Shown here in pieces: positions 1-12,215 of a stretch of DNA of 64,000 nucleotides; positions within the stretch are counted from its first letter, which is position 1, and each line of letters opens with the position of its first letter. Made by a program: the position numbers and the translations under genes. This DNA comes from Trochalopteron elliotii. Its lineage: Eukaryota; Chordata; Aves; Passeriformes; Leiothrichidae. The notes below the pieces were generated by a model, which was not told where the DNA came from, made no database searches, and was given only the letters and a program-made list of their open reading frames with translations. Location of the stretch: the NCBI GenBank assembly GCA_024734555.1, contig JANPWX010000336.1, positions 744,001 to 808,000 of the forward strand. The letters run 5' to 3'.

Positions 1-2500
1 GGTTCGTACCTGTTTCGGTCATCAAGTCAAAGAATGAACATGCTCTCTTACACAAGACTTCCTTACACCTAAGGTTCCATTTGCCTAATTGCCCATGGCT
101 GCACTAAGTAATAAACCCCATATGTTTTATTAAAACAGGTGCTTTCAGATAGCAGTTTACAGGCAGGAAAAACAAACTTTCAGTAAATAAAGTCTAGGCA
201 ATAACCTTTGGTTTCTTTTCTATGCTGTGCATAAGAACATGCAGCCTGGTGTGAAGGCAGCCTCTCCTGCACAGCCCATCCCTGGTGTGCTGATAACCTC
301 ACTGTACATGAGCAGAATATTCAGGGCAAGCTCCTGCAGCACTGAAGCTTCTGCCTGTTTTACCTGGGAGGGAGAGAACTGTGTGTCTGCGTTCCAGGAG
401 ATTGTCAGTGTGTCTCATAGATTCTTTAAAAGTTACTGAGGCAACAGCTGAAATCAGAGTGGCTTGTCCCTCTTCACACAATTCCTCCTGACCCTTTGTA
501 AATGGTTGTGCCTCCCAAGGCTAGAGAGAGCACGGGGGAGTCCACACTGCACCTCAAACGCAGTTAAATATCACAAAGCAACTTCAACATCTCTAATTGC
601 TTCCCTCACCCAACCCATTGCTGCACTGCACCAACCTAAGGCATATTTATTTGTTATTTTTAGTTTTATGTACTTTCAGAAATCATCTCAGTAGGTAAGC
701 TCTAACTAACCATACTTAGATTCAGGTATTATAAATTCTTTACAGAACAGTTGGTTCAAATATACTCCCAAGTTAATACTTGCTGTTATTTCTGTTGGGC
801 TTTTTAAACGCATTCCATATATATTTTATAAATGTTTGGGTTCATTCCCACCTCCCCACCCCAGAGACTGCCCTTAAACTTCTGTCCATTGATTGTGACG
901 GTATCAATTTGTAAAGGTCAACAGAAAGCTTCTCTGACAGCTGAACTCAGAAAGTAATTTTTAAATGTGCTGTTTCTCTTTCTCTACAAAGCAAGATGCC
1001 AGCACAATCAAACCCCAAGGTCTTTATTTCACAGGCCTGACCAGTGGCTTTGATAGGCTTTGGATCCCTGATGGCCACTGAACACTCCTTGGAAATATGA
1101 GCTTGTTTGAGGGTATAAAAAACAGCAACATCTGAAATGGCAGGTTTACAAACAGAAAGGGAAGAGAAAGGTTTATGGAAAGAACAACATTAATTTGGTG
1201 CTCCTCTGAAAGCCTCTGCAGACCCTGGATAACAGAACTCCAGAGATCACCCACACAAACATCACCACCCTGTGGGTTTGGCCTCATGCATTCTTTTATC
1301 TACATGAATAACTTATATCTTGCACTAAGAAAACCACACCACAACCAGTATAGTCAAGAAACAGACTATACTAACTCATTTTGATGCTTGCTTCTGATTT
1401 CTTTTGAGAGAACAGGTTATTTTATTTGGGATTGGGGTCAAAAGCCTCTTCAAAAGGCATCCACCCTTTCCCCCATGCCATAGTTTACTGAATATCTCAC
1501 ATTCATAACCACTTAAAGGAGGGCTGTGCAATTTATGGCATTGTTACACATGAAGAAAACCCGCCATAAATCAAAGAAATCAGTTATATAAATGAGCATA
1601 AAAGTGCAGGGAAATGTCACAAGATAGCAATAAAGCATCTTCCAAATGGTAAATCCCGGGAGCAGAAGCACCATTAGTTTAGAATGCTCCAGTCAGCAAC
1701 AGCAGGGCTAGTTTATCACTGGTGCCACAAATAGCAGTCCTGGGAGGAAGTTATAAGTGCAGGATGAGGGGGTTTACCCTGCAAACAGCCATAAAGCCTT
1801 TCACTGACTTCCCAGGTCCCAGCCCAGGCTGCTAGCTGAGATCTGCTGATTTTTCTGCAAACACTACCAGCAGAAGAGCAGACATGTAACAGCAAAATGC
1901 CAAGGAATTTGTTGGGATGGAAGAAATGCAATGTCATGTAAGACTCTGCAGCTGCCCCCAGGACAATGGTTGCAGCATCAGGAGGATCCATGGACAGGTT
2001 AAAGCTTCAGTTTGGTGCCATGTGGAGAAATGGCAGGAGAAAACCTCTCCTGGACTAAGCGTGGTGCAGAAGACTCCCACCCCACCCACCCATGATGATT
2101 CTCCCAGGGATTCCCTTTCCAGCCTGCTGGCTCCAGCTTTCAGTGGGCAATCTGGAGCAACCACCAGACTGTGCCCTCGGGCTTATTCCTAAGGTCTGCA
2201 CACAAGCCATTCCTCATCCTTTTGGACTTGGAGAAGTCCCAAGACTATTCCTGACCTCTCATCCTGCACAGGGTAACCATTATCTCACTGTTGAAATAAC
2301 AGCCCACAGTGATTGCCAAAATCATCTGTTTTCTGGCTCTTAATGCAAGGCAAGGGGGACAAAAGGAGAAGACACAACAGAGGGCAGGGTTGCTTTTTTT
2401 GGAGACATGGATGACACATTCCCACAGACCACAAGCAGCTTCCCCTTTGCTGCCTCTCACGTGAAGCTGACAGCATTTCTGCCCTAAGTCCTCCTCACCT
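1..2500. other. Non-coding stretch, no gene seen
   Basis: No convincing exon, RNA gene or repeat is visible here. Open frames are short and overlap on both strands. A short acceptor-like pyrimidine run ending at 663 and a donor-like GTAAGC at 695 bracket 31 bases, but nothing else supports an exon. The stretch looks like unique intronic or intergenic DNA. Confidence 0.6.
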
Positions 2501-3750
2501 AACTTTATTTTTACAAGCAAACACAGATGAATGCCAGGTGCCTCACTGCTCCTGCCCGGGCAGAGAGCAGCAGGCACGTTCCTCAGCAGCCTCAGTGAGA
2601 AGAAAAGCCAGGAAGCAATTTTCCCAATTTTCCCTCTGCCAGCAGGCTGCTCCCAGGGTCCCCACTCCATTAATCCCTTCCTCCAGCTCGCTCCACTCCT
2701 CGATCCCTTGAACCTGGGAGAGGAGAGGGAGGCAGGAGGGGGAGCACAGGGCACCTGCCATGTGATTCCTGGGCAAACCTTGTGCCGGGGGCTCTGGCCA
2801 AGGCCTCGTGTTTAAGTGATGCAGGAGCACGTGCGGCCGGAGCGGCTCCGTGCGAATTCCGCTGGAAAATGTCCTTGGAGCTGCCTGGCTGTGACGGGGA
2901 AACGGCAGCCAAGGGCAGCACAGCTCGTTTGATGGTAACCTGAGCTCACAGCCCCATCCTTAAACACACCCAGACCCTCCCCAAAACCATCTCTCACAGG
3001 CTGCAGAGACATTCCCAGGAGAAGGGCTCTCTTGTTCTTCCCCCGCACACCGCGCTTGCTAAACGCCTTCGCTTTTCATTACGTCCACAGAAAAGCACAA
3101 TCCAGCTTGGGCTGCTAGGAACAGCTTAATTAATAACAATTAGCTGCAGCACAATTGTGATTCAGGTGGCGTCCTGGAGCATGAAGGAGAAACTTGACGC
3201 TTTCGCCTGTGCGCACGGACGTAAGAAATTCCAGGCGAAGTTAATGGAAACTGAGTGGCTGAACAATGCCAAAATCCAAATGTAGTGTAAAATTACTAAA
3301 TTATTTCAATGTCACAGGAAGGCGTCGCACTACTTCCAGGATTATTAGCCCTTGCAGAATTTTAATAATATTTGGTCAAATACCTCAGGAGCACGTCGCT
3401 GGGATATTATAAAACTACTGAGGTAATTTAAAATCCTTTTATATTTTAGGACAGGGGGGGGTTGAAATCTGTGACTACGAAACACAGGAGGAAACAGCCT
3501 GGAAAAGCAGGGTGCCAGCTCCGTGCTCCCTGAGGCCACCTGGCCCCTGCCTGGTGGAGGATGCCTCAGAGGGGGCCTGGCTGTCCCCTCCTTGTCAAGG
3601 AGAAGGGGAAGGACACTTTATGAAATTGCTGTTGTCTAAAGTGGTCGAAACACCTGCCAGTCACGGCAGGTTTATTGGCCACGCTCCCCGCAAGGGGGGC
3701 TGCATCTGAGTGCCTCCACCTTAATTAGTGTCACCGCAGTCAGATGCAAT
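2500..3750. promoter_or_regulatory. CpG-richer patch, candidate conserved non-coding/regulatory DNA
   Basis: CpG dinucleotides are more frequent here than in the flanks (for example around 2830-2900, 3050-3090, 3165-3240 and 3310-3330). AT-rich homeodomain-like motifs (TTAATTAAT near 3126, CAATTAG near 3137) sit beside the palindrome CACAATTGTG at 3150-3159, which resembles paired SOX half-sites. A short hairpin (ACCTGCC/GGCAGGT, 3652-3658 and 3665-3671) lies at the end. No exon is certain, though a donor-like GTAAGA follows an open stretch at 3166-3220. A role as an enhancer or conserved element is inference from motif content only. Confidence 0.25.
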
Positions 3751-6700
3751 TTGTGTTTAAATATACACGGGTAATAAGAAGACAATCCAAGTGACTACTT
3801 TCAAACAGCAGCAAAAAAAGGTGGAGGCGTCAAAACTTTCTGTTGGAAATCAAGAGAAATTCTTAGCTGGGGAATGAATTGACCTGCTGTTCACAGAGTC
3901 TTTTTGCCAGGCTGGCATCATCTTAGCAAAAACAAGCAAGCAAAGCATGAAGGGACAGGATCATGTTTTGATAGCATGAAAAAGCACAGAAACGTGCACC
4001 CAGCATGCTAAATGTGAACATATGAAGGCATTTGTGCAAGGCGAGTTAGGCAGCCCATGACACTCAGTGTGAAAACTGCACACACGTACTAATGTTTTTC
4101 TCAAGGTTTCTTGTGGCTTTGCAGGAAGCCATCACCCTGATCTCAGGAAAATAAATGTCCAGTATGGACCAGCAAAGTACACTTATTTTCTGGCAAAAAC
4201 AAAAAAAACCAAAAAACACAAAACATACCACAGCCATGTTGCAGGCAGAGGGAGTTCCAGGTGGTAAGCCTGGCCTGAAGGGAACATGTTTGGAAATTCT
4301 CCTGATACAGGTGTGATGCAGCTAGAAAACCAAGTGTTTCAGACTACTTACCAACACTAAAACTGGCATTTTTCAAAGTAAGTAGACCAAGAACATGTGG
4401 GCAAACACTGGAAGTGAAAACAAGTGTCTCCTGCCCCTAAGACTTGCCACAAATCCTGCCTGAGCAGTGCCCTACCTCTCAGAGGAAAACTGTAACACAC
4501 GCTTTCCTTATCATTTACAAAATCTAAGCCATATTGTTGTAAAAATATGTCTGAAAGTATGAAAACTGTTCCAGGGCTTCTGGCAGAGCCTGCAGATACA
4601 TGGGCCAAAAATCTGCTTCCCAGCAGCAGAAATCCACCCTGCTTGTCCCTGGCATCACCATCCGGAGAGCGCGCGGCTGCCTCAGTGCCCCTGGTGCTGA
4701 TGTTCAGCAGCCAAGGAAACAGAAATCACCACATTATCAGCTTGCCAGCTTATCTCCATACCTGCTTTTGTCAGGTGCAGCTAGAGTATGGTGCTAGACT
4801 TTTATTTGCTCGTAGGTCTCTGCAGGATCCCTCATTTGGCCACGACAAATTTCCATCAAACTTACATTGTGACAAGTTTGACGTAATTAAGAGAACTGGT
4901 TGGATGTCAGTCTTTCCATTGGTGGTGTTGCACAAGAGAAAACAGGGTTTGATGAACAGCTTTGGGTCCTATTGTGTTGCCTACACCAGGCTGAAAGGCC
5001 TGTGGCTCCCCATAGCCACAGAAAGGAGAAAATTCAAAAATATACACCTTACAGGTCATCTGGACTCTGCAAAACCGTAAGAAAACACCTTGAGCTCAAA
5101 CCACAGCCTTCTGTGAACATACTGCCTGTCTGGAGTCATTAATGCAGGAAATATTCCTGTGCTTAAGGAAAGCACCACTTTTGGTTTTGCTGCTTTGGTT
5201 GTCCTCGGTCATGTTCCTTCCCTAGCAAGGTAAGGTTGGGCTCACAGCCAAAGCTAATTGCCCCTGTAAGTTTTGGTTCTTCATGGCCCCAGTCCTCCTG
5301 AAAGGTGGCAGAAATTCCCCAAGATTTCTGGATTACAAACCCCACCCATCACATTCTGCAGATTTGCCACTGGGGAACTGTAAGCACTCACTGCAATTAA
5401 TGGTTCTCTGTGACCCTTGTCTCTAGATGAAAGCAAGCAAACCCCTTGCACTGGGGTTGGAGACAGTGGCAGCACCACCCAGAAGAATGCAGGGCCTGGC
5501 AAATCCCATTCTGGGGGTGCAGAGGATGCACCCCACCCTGGGGAATGGGATACTCCTCCCCTGCTCCAGCAGGAAACACCTCTGTTAAGTCACACACATG
5601 CCACACTGAATCCTTCCCCTCCCTCTCCCCTCTGCGCCCACTGGTGCTGCATGATTAATATCACATCAAATTTGTCTTTGTAGACTATCCCACCAATCTT
5701 TCTTTGTGTAATGTTCGCTTTACACCAGGTGACAGTTTTAGTGATTCCTCCTTTATTTGCATGTCCCCTTGAAGTAGCTTCATTTCTCCTTCTAATCAAG
5801 TCATTAATTTTCAAGAAAATCGTTCCCACCCTGAGATGGCTGGATTCTAATTTGTCTCTGTCACACAAATGACAAGCATCACCTCATTGTCATGCTGTGA
5901 TGTTCCTCCACATACCTGTATTTGAGCAGGAAAAACACCAAAATCGGTTTTCCACAGCTACAACTGCTTTTCTTTGTGGCAGTTTGATTCTATGATGATC
6001 CTTCCTTCAGGTACTTTGTAGCAGCATTATACAACTAGTTGCTTCTTATTTCAAAACACATCTTGTTCGTAATTTCTTTGTAATGGCAGAAGTAGAAATG
6101 ACTGTGCCAAAATTACTTTCATTCTTATCTTCTTTGCATCCTGTTTACCAACAGAGCTGACCACCTGGGATGCCAGTGCACACTCCCCTGCTGTCAGATT
6201 GATGCTTCTTTCCAAAAGTTCTTTCCATGGTGCTGTCAGCACATGGATTTTCACATAACAAAAGCATCGTGGTAAAAACAGAGTTTATGCAATCTGAAAT
6301 CACACCAGGCAGCTCCTCCTTTTCCTCATGCTCTTCCAATTACACCCCTCGCTTTGCCTGTATCTCTTTCTTTGACCCCAAACTGCCTCCACTAATTCTG
6401 GGCCACCAGAAAAATCAAGACATGCTTTCAGGAAAGGTAAGCTGCAATGTGGCTGTAAAGGAAGATGGAGGACCCCACAGTTTGCAACTCACACCTCCAT
6501 TTTTTTATCCAAACACCAAAACTACTGACTACATCTCTGATTTACTGCAGCACTTGCACATCTCAGTCTTGAGCATACCAGGAATATTTGGCAGAAGACA
6601 AAGGCTGAGAGCCAGAATTGTGGCCACTGCACAATTCTTGCTCTTATGTCCATGAAACTTGCTTCCAACAAAGAGCACTGTGCCACCAATGAGCCTGCCT

Positions 6701-7653
6701 GACGACAAACAGGGGCTTTTCCAGAGGAAAGATCTTCCTGATTTGCAGGGTATCTGGGATTTTCTTCTGCCATTTACTATAAAGCACTAACTTCATATTA
6801 AAATCAAAAAGCTGGCTTCTCATAGATCTTTAAGAACACTGATCGAATTCCTTCTCATCTCACACTACTTCTCCTTGAGGAAATGTACTTGAGCCTCAGA
6901 ACTACCCCTGAAATCATATTTAGAAAAAGGCTGTGGCTGCAACTCCTTTACTAGCTATTCCCAGCACACAGGATATTAGATATTAACAAGTTTCAGTCCA
7001 ATATAATTGAATAAATAAAATCTTTCTCTTAAAGACAGATTACTTTTGCTTCATTAAAGCATCAAGGTTGTACACAGACCCCTGAGGATTGTCCTGTTTT
7101 TTTGATTTCCTTTCTGTTGTGCTTACTGTACCACCTGGTGGAGAACACCACCAAAAGTGATGGCAAAACAGAAGGAGAATTATTCATAGAGCAACTGAAG
7201 ACCTTCCAAGGGTTTTTTTTCTTATTACTGACAGTTCAGTAAATAATTTCTGCTGATGGGCCTGGATTGCCTGGTTGTATATTCACATGACACCCCGAGT
7301 TCACACAGTAATACTGAGCACAGCACCCCAGGGAGAGGGTTATTCACCAAGGAAGTAGCCTGGTCCTTGCCCTCAAGGCTTTCCCTGGCAATGCTTCTCT
7401 TTCCTTATCCTCTGTCCTTCTCCCTTATCACCTTTCCTTCTGCCCCTTCTCTCTCAGAAGTGCCTCAGTTTGTCCTTACAGCCACATCCTCTTGCTCACA
7501 CCTCCTGGGAGCCAAAACCACACAGGTGAGGTGAGAAAAACCTGCAAACAGCAGCAACTGAGCCAGGATACCCCAGCCCTGTGGGGTGGGAGCAGCCTTG
7601 CAGCAGCCCCCTTCCTTCGGGAGGGAATTCCAACAGTGCTGGGCTCATTGCAG
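3750..7653. other. Non-coding stretch, no gene seen
   Basis: Ordinary AT-leaning sequence. A 177-codon open frame at 4547-5080 and a 142-codon one at 6227-6655 show no recognisable domain and coincide with frames open on other registers. A single GATTCTATGAT at about 5987 recalls the tail of bird CR1 LINEs but has no adjoining CR1 body. CCACCTGGTGG at 7131-7141 is a short palindrome with an E-box core. Confidence 0.55.
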
Positions 7654-7727
7654 TGCTGGCAGGAACAGGGGCTCCGACTCTGCAAATTCCAGAAGCACCT
7701 CTGCAAGTGCAAGTCCCCAGGACTCAG
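7654..7727 (+). other. Candidate internal coding exon, unknown gene
   Basis: This 74-base segment follows an AG (…CATTGCAG) and is followed by the donor-like CAG|GTAAGA. Read from its first base it is open for 24 codons, 19 of which end in G or C although the region is AT-leaning. It would encode a basic peptide with cysteines at codons 1, 10, 17 and 19. It ends with two bases (AG) of a split codon, so it needs a downstream exon starting with one base. The candidate at 12143 fits, giving an arginine at the junction. Weak points: the pyrimidine tract before the acceptor is modest, the same frame stays open upstream to 7492, and I recognise no protein family. It may be a chance match or a non-coding RNA exon. 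Confidence 0.22.
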
Positions 7728-8348
7728 GTAAGAGGAGTGAGCTGTGACTGAAAGGATTGGTTTTGTGCAATATCATCTCTCTCCCACTCTCACAGGCTGT
7801 TGCCACGCTGTGTGCAAACACTGGTCGCGTTTTTCCCACCTTCTAATTGCAAAACCCAATGAAATTCTCAACCATAACAAGGCAAATTAGCAGAGGAGTT
7901 CCCCAACACATTTCACTGTTGCTAGAAAAATCAGAGTAGGTAAAATGAATCATTTTATTTGGGCACCATTTCAAAGCCCAACTTCAGGGAAGAAATTAAT
8001 TAAACACCTATTTTAACCTCAGAATTAAACTGACAACAAAAGTTGTGGTTTGCATTTCCACTGTGAAATTCTCCAAATGCATTTCAGTGTTTGATTTGAG
8101 AGGCAATGCAAGAGATGTAAAGCACATGTGCAGGAGGAAAGCACGTGTACTTTTTCATCCTCCTGAAATAAAACCTCTGCAAGTGACAGCTCAAAGAACA
8201 GCAGACAAGAACCTATTTCTAGGTCTGGAGGTAACACTGTTATTTGTAAAAGTTTGGTTGGACTTGGGGAAAAAAAAAAGTAAATGTATTAACTTAGGGA
8301 AATCTCTTTTTCCCAGCTGGGAGAAATTGCTACAACTCTTATAAAGTC

Positions 8349-8381
8349 TTATATATATACATATATATAGTAAGATATATA
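8349..8381. repeat. AT-rich simple repeat (TA)n
   Basis: Alternating TATATA/CATATA sequence of about 33 bases. It is low-complexity and typical of microsatellite-like intronic DNA. Confidence 0.75.
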
Positions 8382-9650
8382 CACAAAGTAAAAAATAATG
8401 TGAAGCAATATCAAGCAACACTACCCAGCAAAAATTCAGATTCATTTTGTTTGGTGAATTTATCTTGTTGGTCCCCAGACAAAAAACCCCTTTTCATTCA
8501 GTTCCAATTTACTCAGCCAGGCTCCTGATGTCACAGACACGCAGTAAACTCGACACAAATAAATCACCTTGCAGAGAGCAGACCTGGAGCACACAACAGA
8601 CCTTAAGCCTCTGCTCTGGTGTAAAAGCAAATAGAGAGATTTCCACGTTTTGCAGCCCATTGCATTTCATTAAAAAGAAGCCTGACTGAAAACTCAGACA
8701 TCTTTCCTTTCTTTCCCAGAGCTGTTTCTTTCTTTCCCAGCTATTGCTAGATCACTTGATTCTGAAGTAGTCTCTAACTTAGGGGAAAGGCACCCCTGGC
8801 AACAATTTTTTGCATGTTAGGTGTATTCTGGGTGTAAATCTGTCAATTTTGCCTTCAGTCTCAAAACTGCCAGAGAAGAGAGAAGGCTCCTGCAAAGGGG
8901 AGACTCACAGAGCCAAAACCATCACTTGGGAAAGAGTTCATAGATAACTGGGATTCTCAATACCAGATAACCAAAGATGCCAGAATGAGGAGGAAAATAA
9001 AAGCTAGTGGAGGAACACATGATTAAGGAAGAAAAATGGCAACATGGTTTTAAAGTCATGAAGGTACAGGGCACCACCAATCTGAAATAAGAGCATTTTC
9101 ATCACTGCTTTTGAAGTCTTTAATTCAGGGGTCTGGCAATCAGTAAGAGCAACAGGGTTTCTCTCCTGATTTTAAACAACATCAACTAAATTAACCTCCC
9201 TGTAAGAATTCACACCTAATTTTAAAGCTTCCAAGCCTTTCTCCATGTACTTAAGGACCAGGCAGGCACTTAATCACTGCCTGGATCTCAGGCAGTGCAA
9301 AGCACTGAGTTCCAGAGATTGAAGCATCACTTACCTGAAAATACATTTGGACATGAAGCTTGGCAAAATATGGACTTTTAATCCTGTATTTAAAGTATCT
9401 GCTTCACAGGGTCAGACCTGACAGCATTATACAGGTGCAAGCATTTTCCACGTGTGATGGAAAATCTCAGCAAAAGATTCTTTGAGAGAATCTGGGTGTC
9501 AACACATTCCTGAAATGAAAAAAACCCAAACAACCCAAATCCAGCCTTACAATATTAAGTCTTACTCCCTTTTAGGAAAGCAACAGAATTAAGTAAATTC
9601 CTGGAAATATTCCAATTGGTGAAACTAGTGAAAAACCCAAAAAGATCCCT

Positions 9651-9670
9651 CAAAACAAACAAACAAACAA
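9651..9670. repeat. (CAAA)n microsatellite
   Basis: Consecutive CAAA units are visible over about 20 bases. Confidence 0.75.
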
Positions 9671-10097
9671 ATCCTCCTTCAATAGAAGCCATAGCATCTT
9701 GTGTTCAGGTCTGTAAAATGTTTCTTGAGGATTAACGTTACATTTCACTTTGTGTTGTGTCAGTTCCCTGCTGTATATTGTATGCACAGCATTGCTGCAA
9801 ACATCAGATAAGTAGGATCCCCCCCTATTTTATTTTAACTTCAGTTTGCCTGGCAAGTGGATAGAATAAGCAGTTTTTTCCTCCACTGAGGATAATAATA
9901 AGAATACAAAAGTTTTCATCTTTGCTTGTGTCTGCATTTATGGTTTTTTACTCGCTTTTGGGATGGCACAGCAGTAACACTGCCCGAGATGAAGTTGCAA
10001 GTCCTTTGTTGTGGGTCATGATCGATTTTTAACTCCACCAACTTCCAAATTCTCACGCCCTAAAGCCACGGCTTTTATGTTTTCCTCTCTTCCTCAG

Positions 10098-10277
10098 CAG
10101 AAGTCGTCCGGGGGAGAGAGTAAGGACTGGATTGAGATTGATCATCCTTCCCAGTGGCATTTGAAGATTCAAGCTGTGCCTTATCACCGGGCGCAGCAGG
10201 GAGGATGCAGCTGCAGCAGCTTTGCAGACGTCAGCGGGGGCTACCTGGTTCAGCTATTGACTTTCCAAGGGGCTTAA
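10098..10277 (+). other. Candidate terminal exon or chance open frame
   Basis: A strong pyrimidine tract (TTTTCCTCTCTTCCTCAG, ending at 10097) is followed directly by an open frame of 59 codons ending in TAA at 10275-10277. The segment is richer in CpG and GC than its surroundings, and about 36 of 59 codons end in G or C. Parts of the frame are Trp/Ile/His-rich and parts Cys/Ser-rich. I recognise no domain. A donor-like GTAAGG at 10120 would instead define a 22-base micro-exon. The two readings exclude each other, and the 59-codon frame does not fit the phase left by the candidate exon at 7654-7727. It may equally be a conserved non-coding element. Confidence 0.18.
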
Positions 10278-12142
10278 ATGGCTTCTGAGCACCACTCATT
10301 AGCAGAGCAAGTACCCTCCACCGCAGTCCCTCTGGAGGAAAATAAAACCAACAACTCAAGGAGAAGATCTAACAGCACTTGCTGACTCTCACCTGTTTAG
10401 GAGGGGTGTGAAAAGGAAAAGATCAGACAGCTGCGATTGGTTTGTTGCTCAAACAAGGTTATCGACGTGATTTAGGGACACTGATGATGCAAAGGTGCTG
10501 GTTTTGGCTTTAAAGGAGGACTGGACACCAAACAGGCTCAAATAAGGGAATAAGCTTTTCAAAACTTGCTCCCAAACTGAAAGTGCACATTATTTTCTGT
10601 GTTTCCAGCTGAGGGAGAAAAGATCTTTTTCATGTAGTTCAGGCCATGCCTGAAGCCAATCACGCTGAATTGTCTGGTCAATTGGGTCATGCACCTTGAC
10701 CCCAAGTCAGGAGATGAACTTCCCTTACCAGATACTGCTGAGAGTTTAAGGGGAGATGGACTGAGAACAAGTAGAATAATACAAAGTGCATAAAAACTTT
10801 CTGCTATCAGTTTGCTTCAGATTATTTCCTCATAAATCACAGCTCCCACCACCTGTCCTGGAACTTCATTAAGTAAAAGGCTCTGTCTAGCTGGCAGATG
10901 TCCACTGTGAGCTGCCAGGCCCAGGGTTCCAAGGCTAGTCTTGAATAAACTGCACATCTACCACCTCTCTTGTGCTTTAAAACAAAATGCTCCTGCATTT
11001 ATAGTCAAGGATACAGTTTACAGCCAGCAACCATAATTCCACAACCCCCAAGTCAGAGACATGAGAAAACAGCACCTCACTCATCTCTGCATCAAAGACA
11101 GAAGTCACTTTGTTTTGGAACAGCATGTATTTTCATTTTGGGAATGTAACAAAGGTGAGCACCCTTGAACTGCCATGAATAAACTCTTTCCATTTTGAAA
11201 TTTAGATTCAGACAAAAATCGAAGTGCAAGACTGCTGTATCTTCTGAATGATCCTGAAGTTGACACATGTTTCATAAGAGTAGGAATATCTCAGCTTGTG
11301 GCTCCCTGAGCTGGCACCTTGGTGACACAGAGCAGACAGAGGCACTCAGCACTAAAGTTAAAGAGGCTGTTTGGGTGGACACAGAAGTACCAGTAAAGCA
11401 GTGAGACAAACAAACCAGGGAGATCTAAAGCAAAATACTCTTTAAAAACTTTCCATCACTGAACCAAAACAGCAGGCCGAGAGGAAGCCCGGGGTGACCA
11501 CAGAGCCCTTCTCTCTGCCCAGCCACATAATCTTACCTAATACAATTTCACATTCTCTGTGTACTCTCACATCCTGCTAAAGACAAGACAATTATTGGAT
11601 ACAGGTGTGTTATATGGCCACACAACTTCCTGAGGCCACCAAGTCCCTGATCAAAATAAACATTTATGCCCATGTGTCTCTGCTGGAATCCTGCCACTTT
11701 CTTTTTCTGTCTCCTTTGTTCCTATTTACTTGTTGCTGCCCAAATAGTATCTGTGAGATCCTGAGAACTTGTACTTTATCTGCATTATTTGCATAGCACC
11801 TGTGACACCTTCAGTCAGATTTTAATGAACCACAGCCTTAGTCAGAGGAACAATAACCAAACTGATTCTCTTCCTTCTGAAAATGTGAAGAACATGCTGC
11901 CTGTTCTTCCCCTCCCCACACCCTCATGGCTTTTACACAGCTGACTTCTTACCAGTGGGAAAGTAACTTTCTTCTGCGTCTCCCATCCCTGGATTTTGTA
12001 CAGGTGACTCATTACTGCAGGTCATACACAACAGCTAAGGACAGAAGGTGTCAAATGCTTTTCACTGATGGTGCATGACAGCATCCCTCACCTCTCTGCA
12101 GCCACCCCAGCTGAACACTCAGCATGACAATCTCTTCTACAG
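10278..12142. other. Non-coding stretch, no gene seen
   Basis: No open frame of note and no recognisable repeat; AT-leaning unique sequence. It ends in the pyrimidine-rich stretch (AATCTCTTCTACAG) that precedes the candidate exon at 12143. Confidence 0.55.
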
Positions 12143-12215
12143 GGTCAAGACCAGCTCCCTGCTTGAGGTGGGTGACAGCAGCAGCCTGTACACCCGGCCC
12201 TACATGCCCAAGTGA
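12143..12215 (+). other. Candidate last coding exon, unknown gene
   Basis: After an acceptor-like TCTCTTCTACAG there is one base completing a split codon, then 23 sense codons and a TGA stop. Of those 23 codons, 21 end in G or C, while first and second positions are near the local average; this is a classic coding bias in an AT-leaning neighbourhood. The predicted C-terminus ends LYTRPYMPK and is Ser/Thr-rich before that. Phase agrees with the candidate exon at 7654-7727. No AATAAA polyadenylation signal is obvious just downstream, and I cannot name the protein. If it is not a last exon, the weak GTGATG overlapping the stop would be its donor. With only 73 bases, chance cannot be excluded. 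Confidence 0.28.

Larger units (their letters stand above)
7728..10097. other. Non-coding stretch with simple repeats
   Basis: No gene is visible. It contains an AT-alternating tract at 8349-8381 and a short AAAC repeat at 9651-9670, both listed separately. The rest looks like unique, AT-rich intronic or intergenic DNA. Confidence 0.55.

Noticed and set aside
664..694. Possible 31-base micro-exon between TTTTTAG and GTAAGC
   Set aside because: AT-rich, no coding bias and no partner exon identified.
3166..3220. Possible 55-base exon ending at GTAAGA
   Set aside because: The upstream sequence is AT-rich without a pyrimidine tract, so the acceptor is poor; conserved non-coding DNA is a better explanation.
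4547..5080. 177-codon plus-strand frame
   Set aside because: No recognisable domain, and several frames are open together; consistent with chance in a GC-richer patch.
5980..6000. Possible CR1 LINE tail (GATTCTATGAT)
   Set aside because: Only one copy of the tail word, and no recognisable CR1 3' sequence before it.
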